Source: Nocardioides sp. T2.26MG-1
Lineage (GTDB): Bacteria > Actinomycetota > Actinomycetes > Propionibacteriales > Nocardioidaceae
Reading direction: 5' to 3'
Assembly (NCBI RefSeq): GCF_950101795.1
Contig: NZ_CATNLZ010000001.1
Location: forward strand, 929,133-993,132
Length of the DNA: 64,000 bases
Shown here: positions 1 through 8,158 of the stretch, in pieces
Numbering within the stretch: the stretch's first letter is position 1
How the letters are laid out: each line of letters starts with the position of its first letter
Notes under the pieces: generated by a model
What the model was told of the DNA's origin: nothing
What the model saw: the letters and a program-made list of their open reading frames with translations, nothing else
Database searches by the model: none
Position numbers and translations under genes: made by a program

Positions 1-20
1 TTCGTCGGCCGGCCGACGAA
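1..20. repeat. Palindromic REP-like element (edge copy)
   Basis: The first 20 bases form a perfect 10+10 palindrome (TTCGTCGGCC/GGCCGACGAA) followed by ACTCGCG. The same core with the same ACTCGCG flank recurs at 62291-62316 inside a larger inverted repeat. The element lies just downstream of the minus-strand VOC gene, so it may act as a terminator or a REP-type repeat. It may extend beyond the window edge. Confidence 0.6.
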
Positions 21-76
21 ACTCGCGCGGAGCCCGCTCGGGGTGAGCGCCCAGAGCCGCTCCTAGCTCCTCGCGG

Positions 77-493
77 TCACCCCAGCGAGAACTCCCCGGG
101 CGCGAGGCTGCGCAGCACGCAGAACTCGTTGCCCTCGGGGTCGAGCATCACCACCCAGGTCGCGTCCGGTGGCGCCAGGTCGGTGCGCCGGGCGCCGAGC
201 GCCTCGAGCCGCGCGATCTCGCTGTCGCGGTCGGTGTCGATCGGGGAGAGGTCGAGGTGGAGGCGGTTCTTGACCGCCTTGTCCTCCGGGACCCGCGCGA
301 AGAAGACCGTGGGGGCGACCGGACCGGAGCGGACGTCGGCGAGCAGCCGTTCGTCGGACCGCCCGGCCGGGCCGATCTCCACGAGGTCGGGCTCCTCGTC
401 GAGCACGACGTAGTCGAGCGCGGCGGCCCAGAACCGGGCGAGCGCGGCCGGGTCGGCGCAGTCGACGCTGATCTCGGTGATCCGCGAGGTCAT
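77..493 (-). CDS. VOC/glyoxalase-like domain protein
   Basis: This 138-residue protein has the single beta-alpha-beta-beta-beta layout of a small glyoxalase/VOC protein. It opens with TSRITEISVDCADPAALARF, has LHLDLSPID near the middle and ends with LDPEGNEFCVLR, the usual C-terminal metal-site strand of the Glyoxalase_6 type. The substrate cannot be told from sequence. The ATG at 493 overlaps the stop of the endonuclease IV gene as ATGA, so the two are almost certainly co-transcribed, with this gene second. A palindromic repeat follows the stop. An upstream in-frame extension to 820 is a high-GC shadow of nfo and was not used. Confidence 0.8.
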   Translation of the reverse strand: MTSRITEISVDCADPAALARFWAAALDYVVLDEEPDLVEIGPAGRSDERLLADVRSGPVAPTVFFARVPEDKAVKNRLHLDLSPIDTDRDSEIARLEALGARRTDLAPPDATWVVMLDPEGNEFCVLRSLAPGEFSLG

Positions 494-1305
494 CCGATCC
501 GCTCCGTGAGCCAGGCGGCGTCGGCGCGGTGCTCGGCGGCACCGCCGGGGGTCTCCAGGATCACCGGGGCGCCGGCGTCGCGGACGACGGCCGCCAGCAG
601 GTCGGGGTCGACCTTGCCGGCGCCGAGGCTGGCGTGCCGATCGGCACCCGAGTCGAACTCGTCGCGGGAGTCGTTGCAGTGCACGAGGTCGATGCGGCCG
701 GTGATGCGGCGTACGTCGTCGACGATCGTCTCGAGCGAGTTGCCGCCCGCGTGGGCGTGGCAGGTGTCGAGGCAGAACCCGACCAGGTCGGCCTGCTCGG
801 TCGAGGCGATCGCGTCCCACACGCGCTCGATGCGCTCGAGGTAGCGGGTCATCGCGTTGTCGCCGCCGGCGGTGTTCTCGATGAGCAGCGGCAGCTTGAG
901 GTCGACTGCCTCGACCGCCTTGCGCCAGTTGTCGAAGCCCTTCGCCGGATCGTCGTCCTTGTTGACGTGCCCGCCGTGCACGATCAGCCCGCGCGCGCCG
1001 ATCGCCGCCGCCGCGTCGACGTGCTGCTGGAGCAGCTTGCGGCTGGGGATGCGGATGCGGTTGTTGGTCGTGGCGACGTTGACGATGTACGGCGCGTGCA
1101 CGTAGAGCCCGACGCCCGCGGCCTCGGCGTCGGCCTTGAGCGCCTCGGCCCCGCCGGCGTAGCGGAACTCGGGGCCTTTGTAACCCTGCGGATCGCCCAG
1201 GAAGAACTGCACGTGCGGCATCTCCCGGGCCTGGGCCTCCGCGATGGGGTCGGCCTGGTCGACGTGGGCACCGATGGCAGGGAGCTGGGGGCTCGTGGGG
1301 CTCAT
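490..1305 (-). CDS. nfo: Endonuclease IV (AP endonuclease, TIM-barrel)
   Basis: This 271-residue protein matches the length and signatures of Nfo, the Zn-dependent AP endonuclease that nicks DNA 5' of abasic sites in base-excision repair. The metal ligands are visible in order: His70 (LYVHAPY), His110 (IVHGGHVN), Glu143 (LIENTAGG), Asp180 and His183 (CLDTCHAH), His209 (LVHCND), Asp222 and His224 (GADRHASLGAG) and Glu251 (ILETPG). It is followed with a 4-nt overlap by the VOC gene. The N-terminal 8 residues are an unstructured lead before IGAHVD. Confidence 0.93.
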   Translation of the reverse strand: MSPTSPQLPAIGAHVDQADPIAEAQAREMPHVQFFLGDPQGYKGPEFRYAGGAEALKADAEAAGVGLYVHAPYIVNVATTNNRIRIPSRKLLQQHVDAAAAIGARGLIVHGGHVNKDDDPAKGFDNWRKAVEAVDLKLPLLIENTAGGDNAMTRYLERIERVWDAIASTEQADLVGFCLDTCHAHAGGNSLETIVDDVRRITGRIDLVHCNDSRDEFDSGADRHASLGAGKVDPDLLAAVVRDAGAPVILETPGGAAEHRADAAWLTERIG

Positions 1306-1363
1306 GTCAGCGAGCCTAGGACGCGGCGGCGACAGCCGTCAGGGGTGGCGTGGAGGCGGCGCG

Positions 1364-1963
1364 TCAGGGTGGCCCGAGCAGCAGGCCGCGCACCCCGTGC
1401 CGGAACGCGATGCCGGCGGCCCGGGGCGTCATGCGGCCGGCAGCCACCTCCCCGCCGACCGCGTGCCCCTGGGCGAGCACGGCCCGGACCAGCCAGTCGG
1501 TCGTCAGCTCCCGCGGCAGCGCGTGCTCCCGACGGGACCGGCGCACCAGTCTGCGCAGCTCACCGACGATCAGCTCGTGGGTGTCGAGCGGGTCGTCGTC
1601 CTGGCCGGTCACCGCCATGAGCGCCGGGTTCAAGAGCGCAGGTCGCCGGTCGAGCATCCCCCACACGGCCGTGCACCAGCGGTCGACCGCCTCCGGGAGC
1701 GGTCCGCGGCCGGGATCGGTGGTCGCGAGTCCCTCGGCGACCTCCTGGGTGAGCACACGCACCGCGGTGCGGAGCAGGTCATCCCGCGAGTCGAAGTGGG
1801 CGTAGACGGTCTGTCGGGTGACGCCGGCGGTGTCGGCGATCCGCCCGAGGGAGGGATCCTCGCCACGGTCGAGCAGCAGCAGGCACGCATCGAGGATCGC
1901 CGTCCGGCTGCGTACGGCGTCCGCGCGCCGCTGTGGCCGCTTCTCCTCTGACATGGTTGTCAA
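1364..1963 (-). CDS. TetR/AcrR family transcriptional regulator
   Basis: This 199-residue protein has a TetR-type N-terminal helix-turn-helix (about residues 18-62, including GVTRQTVYAHFDSRDDLL) followed by a divergent ligand-binding helical domain. It is divergent from the SnoaL-like gene at 1994, with only 30 bp between the start codons. Both promoters must therefore overlap and at least one transcript is probably leaderless. A shared operator in this short gap is the simplest arrangement. TGTCAAA occurs on the minus strand at the start of this gene's leader and again just inside the neighbour, which could be half-sites. The ligand is unknown. Confidence 0.88.
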   Translation of the reverse strand: MTTMSEEKRPQRRADAVRSRTAILDACLLLLDRGEDPSLGRIADTAGVTRQTVYAHFDSRDDLLRTAVRVLTQEVAEGLATTDPGRGPLPEAVDRWCTAVWGMLDRRPALLNPALMAVTGQDDDPLDTHELIVGELRRLVRRSRREHALPRELTTDWLVRAVLAQGHAVGGEVAAGRMTPRAAGIAFRHGVRGLLLGPP

Positions 1964-1993
1964 ATCTAGCTCAGCGTGCTTACTCTGACTGGC

Positions 1994-2401
1994 ATGTCAA
2001 AGTTAAGCGAAGCGGAGGCGGCTGCCCGGATCACCGCCTACCTGCAGAACTACCCACGAGAGGTCATCGCCGCCGACCACCCCGAGGAGGTCCTGGATCG
2101 CTACCACACGCCCGACTACGCCGTGATCACCGACGGCATCACCTTGGATCGCGAGCGGCTCCTCGCTCACGTCACCCCGGCCCGGCGTCGCGCGTCGGAC
2201 GCGCGGGTCGAGGTGCACGACGTGATCTGCGCGGGCGACCGGTTCGCCGCGCGGTACACGCTCGAGGCGACGATGCGGAAGGGCGGAGTGATCTCCACCG
2301 AGATCCACGTGCTCGGCGAGCTGGCCGACGACGGTCGGGTGTGCCGCGCCCGTCAGCTCACCCGCGACGTGACGACGCGGGATCGGTCCGCGGGATCCTA
2401 G
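1994..2401 (+). CDS. SnoaL/NTF2-like small protein
   Basis: This 135-residue protein resembles the cone-shaped NTF2/SnoaL fold: N-terminal helices, then alternating strands such as YAVITDGITLDRERLLAHV and DRFAARYTLEATM. Family members are either polyketide cyclase-like enzymes or ligand-binding proteins of unknown role, and no catalytic set stands out. The ATG at 1994 was preferred over 1976 because 1976 would lie almost on the TetR start. It probably forms a regulator/target pair with the TetR gene. Its stop codon overlaps the stop of the convergent gene at 2398 by 3 nt. Confidence 0.7.
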   Translation: MSKLSEAEAAARITAYLQNYPREVIAADHPEEVLDRYHTPDYAVITDGITLDRERLLAHVTPARRRASDARVEVHDVICAGDRFAARYTLEATMRKGGVISTEIHVLGELADDGRVCRARQLTRDVTTRDRSAGS

Positions 2402-2787
2402 GACGCGGCTCCGACGCTCTCGACGTACCCGGGCACGTCCTCGACCCGGTGCCAAACGGGGATCCCGCGCTCCCGAGCGATCGCCACGTCCTGGTCGGCG
2501 CCGGTGGACGCGCCCGGCAGCCGCAGCACGCCGTCGCAGTGCTGCAGCAGCCGCTCGGCGGTCGGGTACATCACCTGCTCGGCCAGCGGGTCGAGCGGAC
2601 CGCTCGCGCCGGCGCTGCTCAGCACCGGCAGCGCCACCCACTCCCCGATCATCGGGACGTGGCCGGCCCGGAAGAGCGGCCAGGCGGCGGTCTCGAGCGC
2701 GGCGAGGTTGGCGGCCATCCGGTCGGGGTCGTCGCCGGTGCCGGAGCGGTAGGGGCCGGCGATCAGGATCATCAGGGGCTGGGTCAT
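2398..2787 (-). CDS. DUF4406-like / nucleoside deoxyribosyltransferase-fold protein
   Basis: This 129-residue protein starts MTQPLMILIAGPYRSGTG, carries a MIGEWVALP motif and a Cys/His-poor C-terminus. The AGPY start, the M..NL helix and the later 'CDGVLRLPGASTGADQDVA' segment resemble DUF4406 and the nucleoside 2-deoxyribosyltransferase fold. A nucleotide-related function is plausible but not shown. The start at 2787 is chosen because the AGPY strand follows directly. The gene is divergent from the DeoR regulator, and direct repeats lie between them. Confidence 0.65.
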   Translation of the reverse strand: MTQPLMILIAGPYRSGTGDDPDRMAANLAALETAAWPLFRAGHVPMIGEWVALPVLSSAGASGPLDPLAEQVMYPTAERLLQHCDGVLRLPGASTGADQDVAIARERGIPVWHRVEDVPGYVESVGAAS

Positions 2788-2801
2788 GGCCCGACAATAA
2801 C

Positions 2802-2821
2802 GTGCAGAAACATGCAGAAGC
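2802..2821. promoter_or_regulatory. Tandem 10-bp direct repeats, candidate DeoR operator
   Basis: GTGCAGAAAC is followed immediately by ATGCAGAAGC, two 10-bp repeats differing at two positions, with a partial third copy (GTGCACGG) at 2832. They lie in the AT-richer 61-bp gap between the divergent DUF4406-like and DeoR genes. DeoR-family repressors commonly bind spaced direct repeats, so this is a plausible autoregulatory operator. Confidence 0.4.
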
Positions 2822-2848
2822 AAGATAGTTCGTGCACGGCGCTAGGGT

Positions 2849-3613
2849 GTGCGCGTGCTCGCCGCCCAACGCAAGGACCTGATCCTCGCGACCCTCCGCT
2901 CCGAGGGCCGCGTGGTCGCCAAGGACCTCGCGGCCGAGCTCGAGCTGTCCGAGGACACGATCCGCCGCGACCTGCGCGAGCTCGCCGCCGACGGACTGCT
3001 GCACCGCGTGCACGGGGGCGCGCTGCCCGCCTCGCCCGCGGTCGCCGACTTCACCGCCCGCAGCAGGATCGGCACCGGCGCCAAGGCCGAGGTCGCCGGC
3101 GCCGCGGCCGCGCTGGTGCGGCCCGGCCAGACCGTGGCGATCGACGGCGGTACGACGGCCCGCGAGCTCGCCCGCCGCCTGCCCGCCGACCTGCGCGCGA
3201 CCGTCGTCACCCACAGCCCGACCGTCGCGATCGAGCTCGCGACCCACCCGAGCGTCGAGGTGATCATCGTCGGCGGCCGGCTCTTCAAGCACTCGGTGGT
3301 CGCGTACGGCGCGATCGCGCACGAGGCGATCGGCCGGGTCAGCGCGGACCTGTTCTTCCTGGGCGTGACCGGCATCCACCCGGTCGCGGGCCTCACCACC
3401 GGCGACGCCGAGGAGGCCGCGATCAAGCGCGCCTGGACCGAGCGGTCCGCCGAGACCTACGTGCTGGGCAGCGGGGAGAAGATCGGCGCGGCCTCGGCGT
3501 TCGAGGTGGTGCCTCTCGCGGCGGTCACCGCGGTGCTCACCGACGCGGCGGCCCCGGAGCGCGGCGTCGCCGAGCTGCGGGCCGCCGGCGTCGACGTACG
3601 GGTGGCGTCGTGA
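2849..3613 (+). CDS. DeoR/GlpR family transcriptional regulator
   Basis: This 254-residue protein has the typical DeoR layout: an N-terminal winged helix (about residues 6-57, with LELSEDTIRRDLRELAADGL) and a C-terminal sugar-phosphate isomerase-like sensor domain (about 75-235, with DGGTTARELARRL and GITGIHP-like LGVTGIHPVAGLTT). Such proteins usually respond to phosphorylated sugars. The start is GTG at 2849 or 2855. No sugar operon adjoins it; the partner may be the divergent DUF4406-like gene. The stop overlaps the small membrane ORF as GTGA. Confidence 0.88.
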   Translation: MRVLAAQRKDLILATLRSEGRVVAKDLAAELELSEDTIRRDLRELAADGLLHRVHGGALPASPAVADFTARSRIGTGAKAEVAGAAAALVRPGQTVAIDGGTTARELARRLPADLRATVVTHSPTVAIELATHPSVEVIIVGGRLFKHSVVAYGAIAHEAIGRVSADLFFLGVTGIHPVAGLTTGDAEEAAIKRAWTERSAETYVLGSGEKIGAASAFEVVPLAAVTAVLTDAAAPERGVAELRAAGVDVRVAS

Positions 3614-3708
3614 CCACGGCCCCGCTGGTGCTGCTCGCGATCTCCGCGGTGCTGCTCGCCGTCGGCCTGATCTCGCTGTGGCGGGCCCGTCAGGACAGCA
3701 ACAGGTAG
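3610..3708 (+). CDS. Possible 32-residue single-pass membrane protein
   Basis: A GTG at 3610 overlaps the DeoR stop (GTGA) and opens a 32-codon frame: a short lead, about 20 hydrophobic residues (APLVLLAISAVLLAVGLISL) and a basic tail (WRARQDSNR). This is the layout of a small membrane protein. The last 19 nt overlap the 3' end of the convergent kinase gene, whose own C-terminus encodes a membrane helix, so part of the hydrophobicity might be a coincidence of overlapping GC-rich codons. No family was recognised. Confidence 0.4.
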   Translation: MTTAPLVLLAISAVLLAVGLISLWRARQDSNR

Positions 3709-4616
3709 ACCGCCACCGCGCAGAGGACGATCGCGCCGAGGAAGCACGCGATGGCCAGGTCCACCCACCGGCTCGGGCGGGTGGCCGGCAGGTCGGGCAG
3801 CCGGTCGGGCACGAACGGCCAGGGCCTCTCCCCGGGTCCGCCGTGCGGCAGGTCGAGCAGGCGCAGCCGCTCCAGCGCGGCCGCGGCCGACGGCGGCCGC
3901 AGGTCCGGGTCGGCGCTGGTCATCGCCGCCAGCAGCGGGCCGAGCGGGCCGTCGGGCGGCGGCGCGCCCAGCCGGCCGGTGAGCAGCTCGGTGGCGACCA
4001 TCCCGGCGGCGTACACGTCCTGGCGCGGGTCCGGCGCGGCGCCCGCGGCCTGCTCGGGCGCCATGTAGCCGTCGGTGCCGACGCCGCCCGGTACCCGGGT
4101 GAGCCGCACGTCCTCCACCGGCACCGCGACCCCGAAGTCCCCGAGCCGCAGGAACGGCCGGCCCGACCCGCTCGGCTCGAGCAGCAGGTTCGCGGGCTTC
4201 ACGTCGCGGTGCACCACCCCGGCCGCGTGCACCGCCGCCAGCGCCTGGAGCGTCTGGTCGAGCAGGAGCGCGACGTACGCCGTGGGCAGCGGGCCGTGCT
4301 CGGCCAGCAGCCGCTCCACGGACCCGCCGCGCACCAGGTCCATCGCGAACACCACCCGGTGGTCCTCGGCGGCCCACCCGGTCGGCGCGACCACGTGCGG
4401 GTGGGCGATCCGCACCGACTGCTCCCGCACGAACCGCAGCAGCGTGGTGCTGTCGTGCGCGCGCAGCACCTTGGCCGCCACCACCTGCCCGGTGCGCAGG
4501 TCGCGGGCCCGCCACACCGAGCCCATGGCGCCGGCGCCGACCTGGTCGAGCAGGACGTAGCGGCCGGCGAGCGGGCCGTCGGGGCGATCGGGACGAGGTG
4601 GCGTCGTACGTGGCAT
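3690..4616 (-). CDS. Serine/threonine protein kinase, membrane-anchored (PknB-like)
   Basis: This 308-residue protein is a Hanks-type kinase. It has a glycine loop VGAGAMGSVW (26-35), the ATP-binding Lys49 in VAAKVL, a catalytic HRDVKPANLL (136-145), DFG at 160-162 and an APEQ motif in the activation segment. A C-terminal membrane helix (about 285-307) ends the protein with only one residue outside. There are no PASTA or other sensor domains, so any signal would be sensed by another protein or through the membrane. It is compact compared with PknB (about 620 residues). It stands alone between the DeoR gene and the rpsF promoter region. Confidence 0.9.
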   Translation of the reverse strand: MPRTTPPRPDRPDGPLAGRYVLLDQVGAGAMGSVWRARDLRTGQVVAAKVLRAHDSTTLLRFVREQSVRIAHPHVVAPTGWAAEDHRVVFAMDLVRGGSVERLLAEHGPLPTAYVALLLDQTLQALAAVHAAGVVHRDVKPANLLLEPSGSGRPFLRLGDFGVAVPVEDVRLTRVPGGVGTDGYMAPEQAAGAAPDPRQDVYAAGMVATELLTGRLGAPPPDGPLGPLLAAMTSADPDLRPPSAAAALERLRLLDLPHGGPGERPWPFVPDRLPDLPATRPSRWVDLAIACFLGAIVLCAVAVYLLLS

Positions 4617-4792
4617 CGTCCGCCTTCTACCCGCGGCCGCCGGTTCTCAGACCCCGTCGTCCCCAGCCGGGCTCCGCGGAGGATCCCCGGTGTACCGGGG
4701 AAACTCCCGCTTGTCGGGGGTTGCAACGGCCGAGAAGCGGAAGAACCACCCGACCAGTCCCTGGCCGGCGAGAGGACGACCACCGCCATTTG

Positions 4793-4820
4793 GGGCGGTG
4801 GCGGGCCCCGCTGCTAGCCT
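4793..4820 (+). promoter_or_regulatory. Candidate rpsF-operon promoter
   Basis: A TAGCCT at 4815-4820 resembles an actinobacterial -10 element, with TTGGGG at 4793-4798 as a weak -35 (spacing about 16-17 bp). It lies in the 324-bp gap between the kinase and rpsF. The rest of 4617-4792 holds an 8-bp inverted repeat at 4684-4701 (TCCCCGGT/ACCGGGGA) and nothing else I can assign. Confidence 0.3.
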
Positions 4821-4885
4821 GGGGCGTTCTCTGCGCACGCCCACCGACGGGACCGGGCGCCGGGACGATGCAGTACCAACGCAAG

Positions 4886-4940
4886 CCCTCCTGCCACGGA
4901 GAGTCCGTGGCCGCCTAGTCCAGAGGAGGTGGAGACCGCT
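4886..4940 (+). promoter_or_regulatory. rpsF leader: S6:S18-type autoregulatory structure with sequestered RBS
   Basis: An 8-bp hairpin, GCCACGGA/TCCGTGGC (4893-4900 and 4904-4911, loop GAG), sits just before the rpsF ribosome binding site. Directly outside it, CCTCCT (4887-4892) is the exact complement of the Shine-Dalgarno AGGAGG (4924-4929), so an outer 6-bp stem could close over the RBS. A CCG trinucleotide (4911-4913) follows the hairpin. A hairpin with a flanking CCG is the known feature of the S6:S18 leader motif by which the S6-S18 complex represses its own operon. The fold is inferred by eye. Confidence 0.6.
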
Positions 4941-5231
4941 GTGCGTGCCTACGAAGTAATGGTCATCCTCGACCCCAGCCTCGAAGAGCGAACCGTCGAG
5001 CCGTCGCTCGACAAGTACCTCAACGTCATTCGCAAGGATGGCGGCACCGTCGAGTCCGTCGACGTGTGGGGCCGGCGTCGCCTGGCCTACGAGGTCAAGA
5101 AGAACGCCGAGGGCATCTACGCCGTCATCTCGCTCAACGCCGAGCCGGCCACGGTCAAGGAGTTCGACCGCCAGCTCACCCTCAACGAGTCCGTCCTCCG
5201 CACGAAGGTCATGCGTCCCGACGCTCACTGA
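4941..5231 (+). CDS. rpsF: 30S ribosomal protein S6
   Basis: This 96-residue protein begins [17 protein letters not shown] and contains [18 protein letters not shown], both hallmarks of bS6, which binds S18 on the platform of the small subunit. The start is GTG at 4941, 11 nt after AGGAGG. A second GTG at 4929 overlaps the Shine-Dalgarno and is rejected. It is the first gene of rpsF-ssb-rpsR-rplI, the usual actinobacterial order, and its leader has a likely S6:S18 autoregulatory fold. Confidence 0.97.
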   Translation: MRAYEVMVILDPSLEERTVEPSLDKYLNVIRKDGGTVESVDVWGRRRLAYEVKKNAEGIYAVISLNAEPATVKEFDRQLTLNESVLRTKVMRPDAH

Positions 5232-5368
5232 CCTGGGCACGGACCGGTCCACCGACCGGTCCTGTGGACGGCCACTTCCGCCTGTCGGCGCCAGCCGCGA
5301 CGATGGGCTCACGTGGTCGGACGACCCCGGACTGACACTTTTCAGTTCCAACGCATAGGGAGACCCGC

Positions 5369-5929
5369 ATGGCAGGCGAGACCGTCATCACGGTGGTCGG
5401 CAACCTCGTCGACGACCCGGAGCTGCGCTTCACCCCCTCGGGGGCGGCCGTGGCCAACTTCCGGATCGCGTCGACGCCGCGCACCTTCGACCGCCAGACC
5501 AACGAGTGGAAGGACGGCGACGCGCTGTTCCTGTCCTGCTCGGTGTGGCGACAGGCCGCGGAGAACGTCGCCGAGTCCCTGCAGCGCGGCATGCGCGTGA
5601 TCGTGCAGGGCCGCCTCAAGCAGCGCTCGTACGAGACCCGCGAGGGCGAGAAGCGCACGGTCGTGGAGCTCGAGGTCGACGAGGTCGGCCCCGCGCTCGC
5701 CTTCGCGACCGCCAAGGTCACCCGCGCCTCCCGCTCCGGCGGTGGGGGCGGTGGCGGCTACTCCGGCGGCGGCGGGCAGTCCCGTCCGCAGTCGGGTGGC
5801 GGCAACGACCCGTGGGCCACCCCTGCTCCGCAGGGTGGCGGCGCTCCGGCCGGCGGCGGCCAGTCCGCACCGGCCGGCAACGACCCCTGGGGTGCCCCGG
5901 GCGTCGGCTCCGACGAGCCGCCGTTCTGA
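5369..5929 (+). CDS. ssb: Single-stranded DNA-binding protein
   Basis: This 186-residue protein has an N-terminal OB fold (about 1-110: [19 protein letters not shown] through [20 protein letters not shown]), a Gly/Pro/Gln-rich linker with repeated NDPW motifs, and the acidic C-terminal tip DEPPF that binds partner proteins. This is a full bacterial SSB, acting in replication and repair. It lies between rpsF and rpsR as in most actinobacteria. The 137-bp gap after rpsF contains two ACCGGTCC repeats but no clear promoter. Confidence 0.97.
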   Translation: MAGETVITVVGNLVDDPELRFTPSGAAVANFRIASTPRTFDRQTNEWKDGDALFLSCSVWRQAAENVAESLQRGMRVIVQGRLKQRSYETREGEKRTVVELEVDEVGPALAFATAKVTRASRSGGGGGGGYSGGGGQSRPQSGGGNDPWATPAPQGGGAPAGGGQSAPAGNDPWGAPGVGSDEPPF

Positions 5930-6065
5930 GCGCCCGTGGGCTCATCGCGAAGCGATGGGACCACGACCCAGCAGGTTCTGAAGCAACATCACCATCCGAA
6001 CACCCTCAACCATTCCGGCACTCAACCCAGTCATGGGGCCGGGCTTCTAGAAAGGAAGCACCACA

Positions 6066-6302
6066 ATGGCCAAGGCAGTGATTCGCAAGCCCAAGAAGAA
6101 GGTTTGCCAGTTCTGCAAGGAGAAGGCGACCGGTGTCGACTACAAGGACACCGCGCTGCTCCGCAAGTTCATCTCCGACCGTGGCAAGATCCGCGCGCGT
6201 CGGGTGACCGGCAACTGCGTCCAGCACCAGCGGGACGTGGCGATCGCGGTCAAGAACGCCCGCGAGGTCGCCCTGCTGCCCTACACCTCCACCGGTCGCT
6301 GA
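6066..6302 (+). CDS. rpsR: 30S ribosomal protein S18, zinc-binding (C+) form
   Basis: This 78-residue protein ([19 protein letters not shown]) is bS18. It keeps the zinc ligands CQFC (14-17) with a later Cys and His in the NCVQHQRD segment, so it is the Zn-dependent C+ form; actinobacteria often carry a second, Zn-free S18 elsewhere for zinc starvation. Start ATG at 6066 has a good AAAGGAAG ribosome site. The 136-bp gap before it is AT-richer than the surroundings and has a short hairpin near 5944-5958 (CATCGC/GCGATG). rplI follows 14 nt later. Confidence 0.96.
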   Translation: MAKAVIRKPKKKVCQFCKEKATGVDYKDTALLRKFISDRGKIRARRVTGNCVQHQRDVAIAVKNAREVALLPYTSTGR

Positions 6303-6316
6303 GAGGAGCCGAGGAC

Positions 6317-6763
6317 ATGAAGCTCATCCTGACCCAGGAAGTCACCGGTCTCGGTGCCCCCGGCGACATCGTCGAGGTGAAGGACGGCTACGGCCGCAAC
6401 TACCTCGTCCCGCGTGGCCTCGCCATGCGGTGGAGCCGCGGCGCGGAGAAGACCGTCGACTCGATCAAGTCCGCCCGCGCCTCGCGCGCGGTGCGCGACC
6501 ACGACCACGCGGAGCAGATCAAGACCAAGCTCGAGGCCCAGCCGGTCGCCGTCAAGGTGCGCTCCGGTGCGGGCGGTCGCCTGTTCGGCGCCGTCACGGT
6601 CTCCGAGATCGCCGGCGCCCTCGCCGACGCCTCGGGCGAGCAGGTCGACAAGCGCACGATCGTGGTCACCAACCCGATCAAGTCGCTCGGCTCCCACGAG
6701 GTGTCGGTCAAGCTGCACGACGAGGTGTCCGCCGTGGTGGCCCTCAACGTCATCCCGGCCTGA
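6317..6763 (+). CDS. rplI: 50S ribosomal protein L9
   Basis: This 148-residue protein has the L9 N-terminal domain ([19 protein letters not shown], then [13 protein letters not shown]), a long connecting helix and the C-terminal RNA-binding domain with [11 protein letters not shown]. The length is normal for L9. ATG at 6317 has GAGGAGCCGAGG upstream. It closes the ribosomal/ssb operon and is followed by a strong terminator-type hairpin at 6822-6860. Confidence 0.97.
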   Translation: MKLILTQEVTGLGAPGDIVEVKDGYGRNYLVPRGLAMRWSRGAEKTVDSIKSARASRAVRDHDHAEQIKTKLEAQPVAVKVRSGAGGRLFGAVTVSEIAGALADASGEQVDKRTIVVTNPIKSLGSHEVSVKLHDEVSAVVALNVIPA

Positions 6764-6821
6764 CCGGTCCTCACGGACCGACTCAACAGCGCTGGTCACA
6801 GCGCAGCGGCAATGTCATACC

Positions 6822-6860
6822 GACAGGGCCCGCACCTCCCCCGGGGGTGCGGGCCCTGTC
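6822..6860 (+). terminator. Strong 15-bp stem-loop terminator after rplI
   Basis: A perfect 15-bp stem (6822-6836 with 6846-6860) around a 9-nt C/G loop lies 58 nt after the rplI stop. It is very GC-rich and has no long T run, as is common in actinobacteria. It also lies between convergent transcripts and could stop both. Confidence 0.8.
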
Positions 6861-6891
6861 GTGTCCGGGCAGGCGCGGCGTCGAGGCGCGG

Positions 6892-8082
6892 TCAGCGCGC
6901 CATCACGGCGTCGATCCGGACCGGCTTGTTCTTCGACGCGACCCGGATCTGCAGCGGTCCGGCCACCAGGCTGGAGAGCTCCTCGCGGACCTGGTAGATC
7001 TTCATCCGCTGCGCCTCCTTCGCGGCGAGGCGCACCGTCTGCCAGGCGCCGCGGCCGACCCGCACCTGCACCTTCCCGAGTCCGGGTCCGGCCGGCGCGA
7101 GCAGGCGGATCGCCTTGATGTTGCGGACCGGGAAGCTCACGGTGGCGCCGTACGCCCGGGCCTCGAGGTAGTCGCTCGCGAACGTCCCGGCGCTGCGCAC
7201 CCGGCGCCAGTCGCCGCGCGAGGCACGGGTGGCGTCGGCGACGGTGAGGTTGCGGGGCATGAAGAAGTCCTGGACGAACGGCGTGGGGTCGACGTTGCCG
7301 GCGGGGTCGACCGCGGCCGCGGTGAAGTGCTGCAGCCCGGCGGTGGCGGGGCGCAGGGTGGTGATGCCGTCGGTGCAGGCCACCGGCTGGTCGTTGAGCC
7401 GGCAGCGGTAGGTGGGGGTGCCGCCGCGTACGGCGTCCGCACCCTGCAGGCGGATCTGCACGCTCGTCGAGGTGACCATCGGGGCGTCCTGCCGGTCCTC
7501 GTCGTAGTAGTTCGTGCGCACGAAGCCGTAGGTGTCCGGCGGTTCCACGTCGGCGCGGAAGGCGAGCTCGGCCGGGGTCTGGTCCACGTCGGGCAGGTCG
7601 GTGGGCGCGGCGAAGAACGGGTCGGCCGTGATGTCGTGGGCCGCGTCCGGGGTGTCGACCGCACGGACCTGGAACGTGTACGGCGTGCCCTGGTCGAGCT
7701 TGTCGTACGTCACCGGCGACGTGCAGCTCTGCCAGCGGTCCGGAGCGGTCGCGGTGGTGAACAGCTGGCACTCGAAGGAGATCGGGTCGGTGTCGGCGTC
7801 GGTGTGCTTGCCGGTGAACGCGATTGCGACCGAGGTCGCTCGGACCCACCCGTTCGTCACGGCGGGGGTCGCCGCGCCGAGCGTGGTGACCGGCGGGACG
7901 GTGTCGTCGCAGGCGGCCCCGGTGACGATGGGGATCGGCAGGCCGGGCAGGGTTGGCTGCACCTCGCTCGTGCAGGGGTCGGCGGCGACCGCCGGTGCCG
8001 CTCCGACGACCAGCGGCAGGCCCGCCGTCGTGAGGACGGCGGCCAACGCGACGACGGCGCGTCGGGTCGAGATGTGGCGCAT
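6892..8082 (-). CDS. Secreted protein with fibronectin-III/Ig-like segments
   Basis: This 396-residue protein has a clear Sec signal peptide: MRHISTRRAVVALAAVL..., a hydrophobic core and AVAA-D cleavage near residue 34. The mature part is rich in Pro, Asp and Thr. It contains strands typical of beta-sandwich modules (for example GTPYTFQVRAVDTPDA and GLQHFTAAAVDPAGNVD), resembling FN3/Ig-like repeats, and ends with a compact segment (VQVRVGRGAWQTVRLA). No catalytic motif was seen. It is probably a cell-surface or extracellular structural protein. It stands alone and is convergent with rplI. Confidence 0.75.
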   Translation of the reverse strand: MRHISTRRAVVALAAVLTTAGLPLVVGAAPAVAADPCTSEVQPTLPGLPIPIVTGAACDDTVPPVTTLGAATPAVTNGWVRATSVAIAFTGKHTDADTDPISFECQLFTTATAPDRWQSCTSPVTYDKLDQGTPYTFQVRAVDTPDAAHDITADPFFAAPTDLPDVDQTPAELAFRADVEPPDTYGFVRTNYYDEDRQDAPMVTSTSVQIRLQGADAVRGGTPTYRCRLNDQPVACTDGITTLRPATAGLQHFTAAAVDPAGNVDPTPFVQDFFMPRNLTVADATRASRGDWRRVRSAGTFASDYLEARAYGATVSFPVRNIKAIRLLAPAGPGLGKVQVRVGRGAWQTVRLAAKEAQRMKIYQVREELSSLVAGPLQIRVASKNKPVRIDAVMAR

Positions 8083-8158
8083 GGTTCCCTCCGGTCCGGT
8101 GCTCGTGCTCCCAGCCCCCCAACGTCCACCGTGCCCCGGGGCTACGAGGAGACCCCGG

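Noticed and set aside
2398..2401. Overlapping convergent stop codons as a regulatory device
   Set aside because: Overlapping stops in convergent genes are common by chance in compact genomes.
4929..4940. Earlier GTG start for rpsF
   Set aside because: The codon overlaps the Shine-Dalgarno sequence, and S6 proteins start at the (V/M)RAYE residue.
5232..5368. Internal promoter before ssb
   Set aside because: The CTGACA...CATAGG pair would place the transcript start within a few nt of the RBS; evidence too weak.
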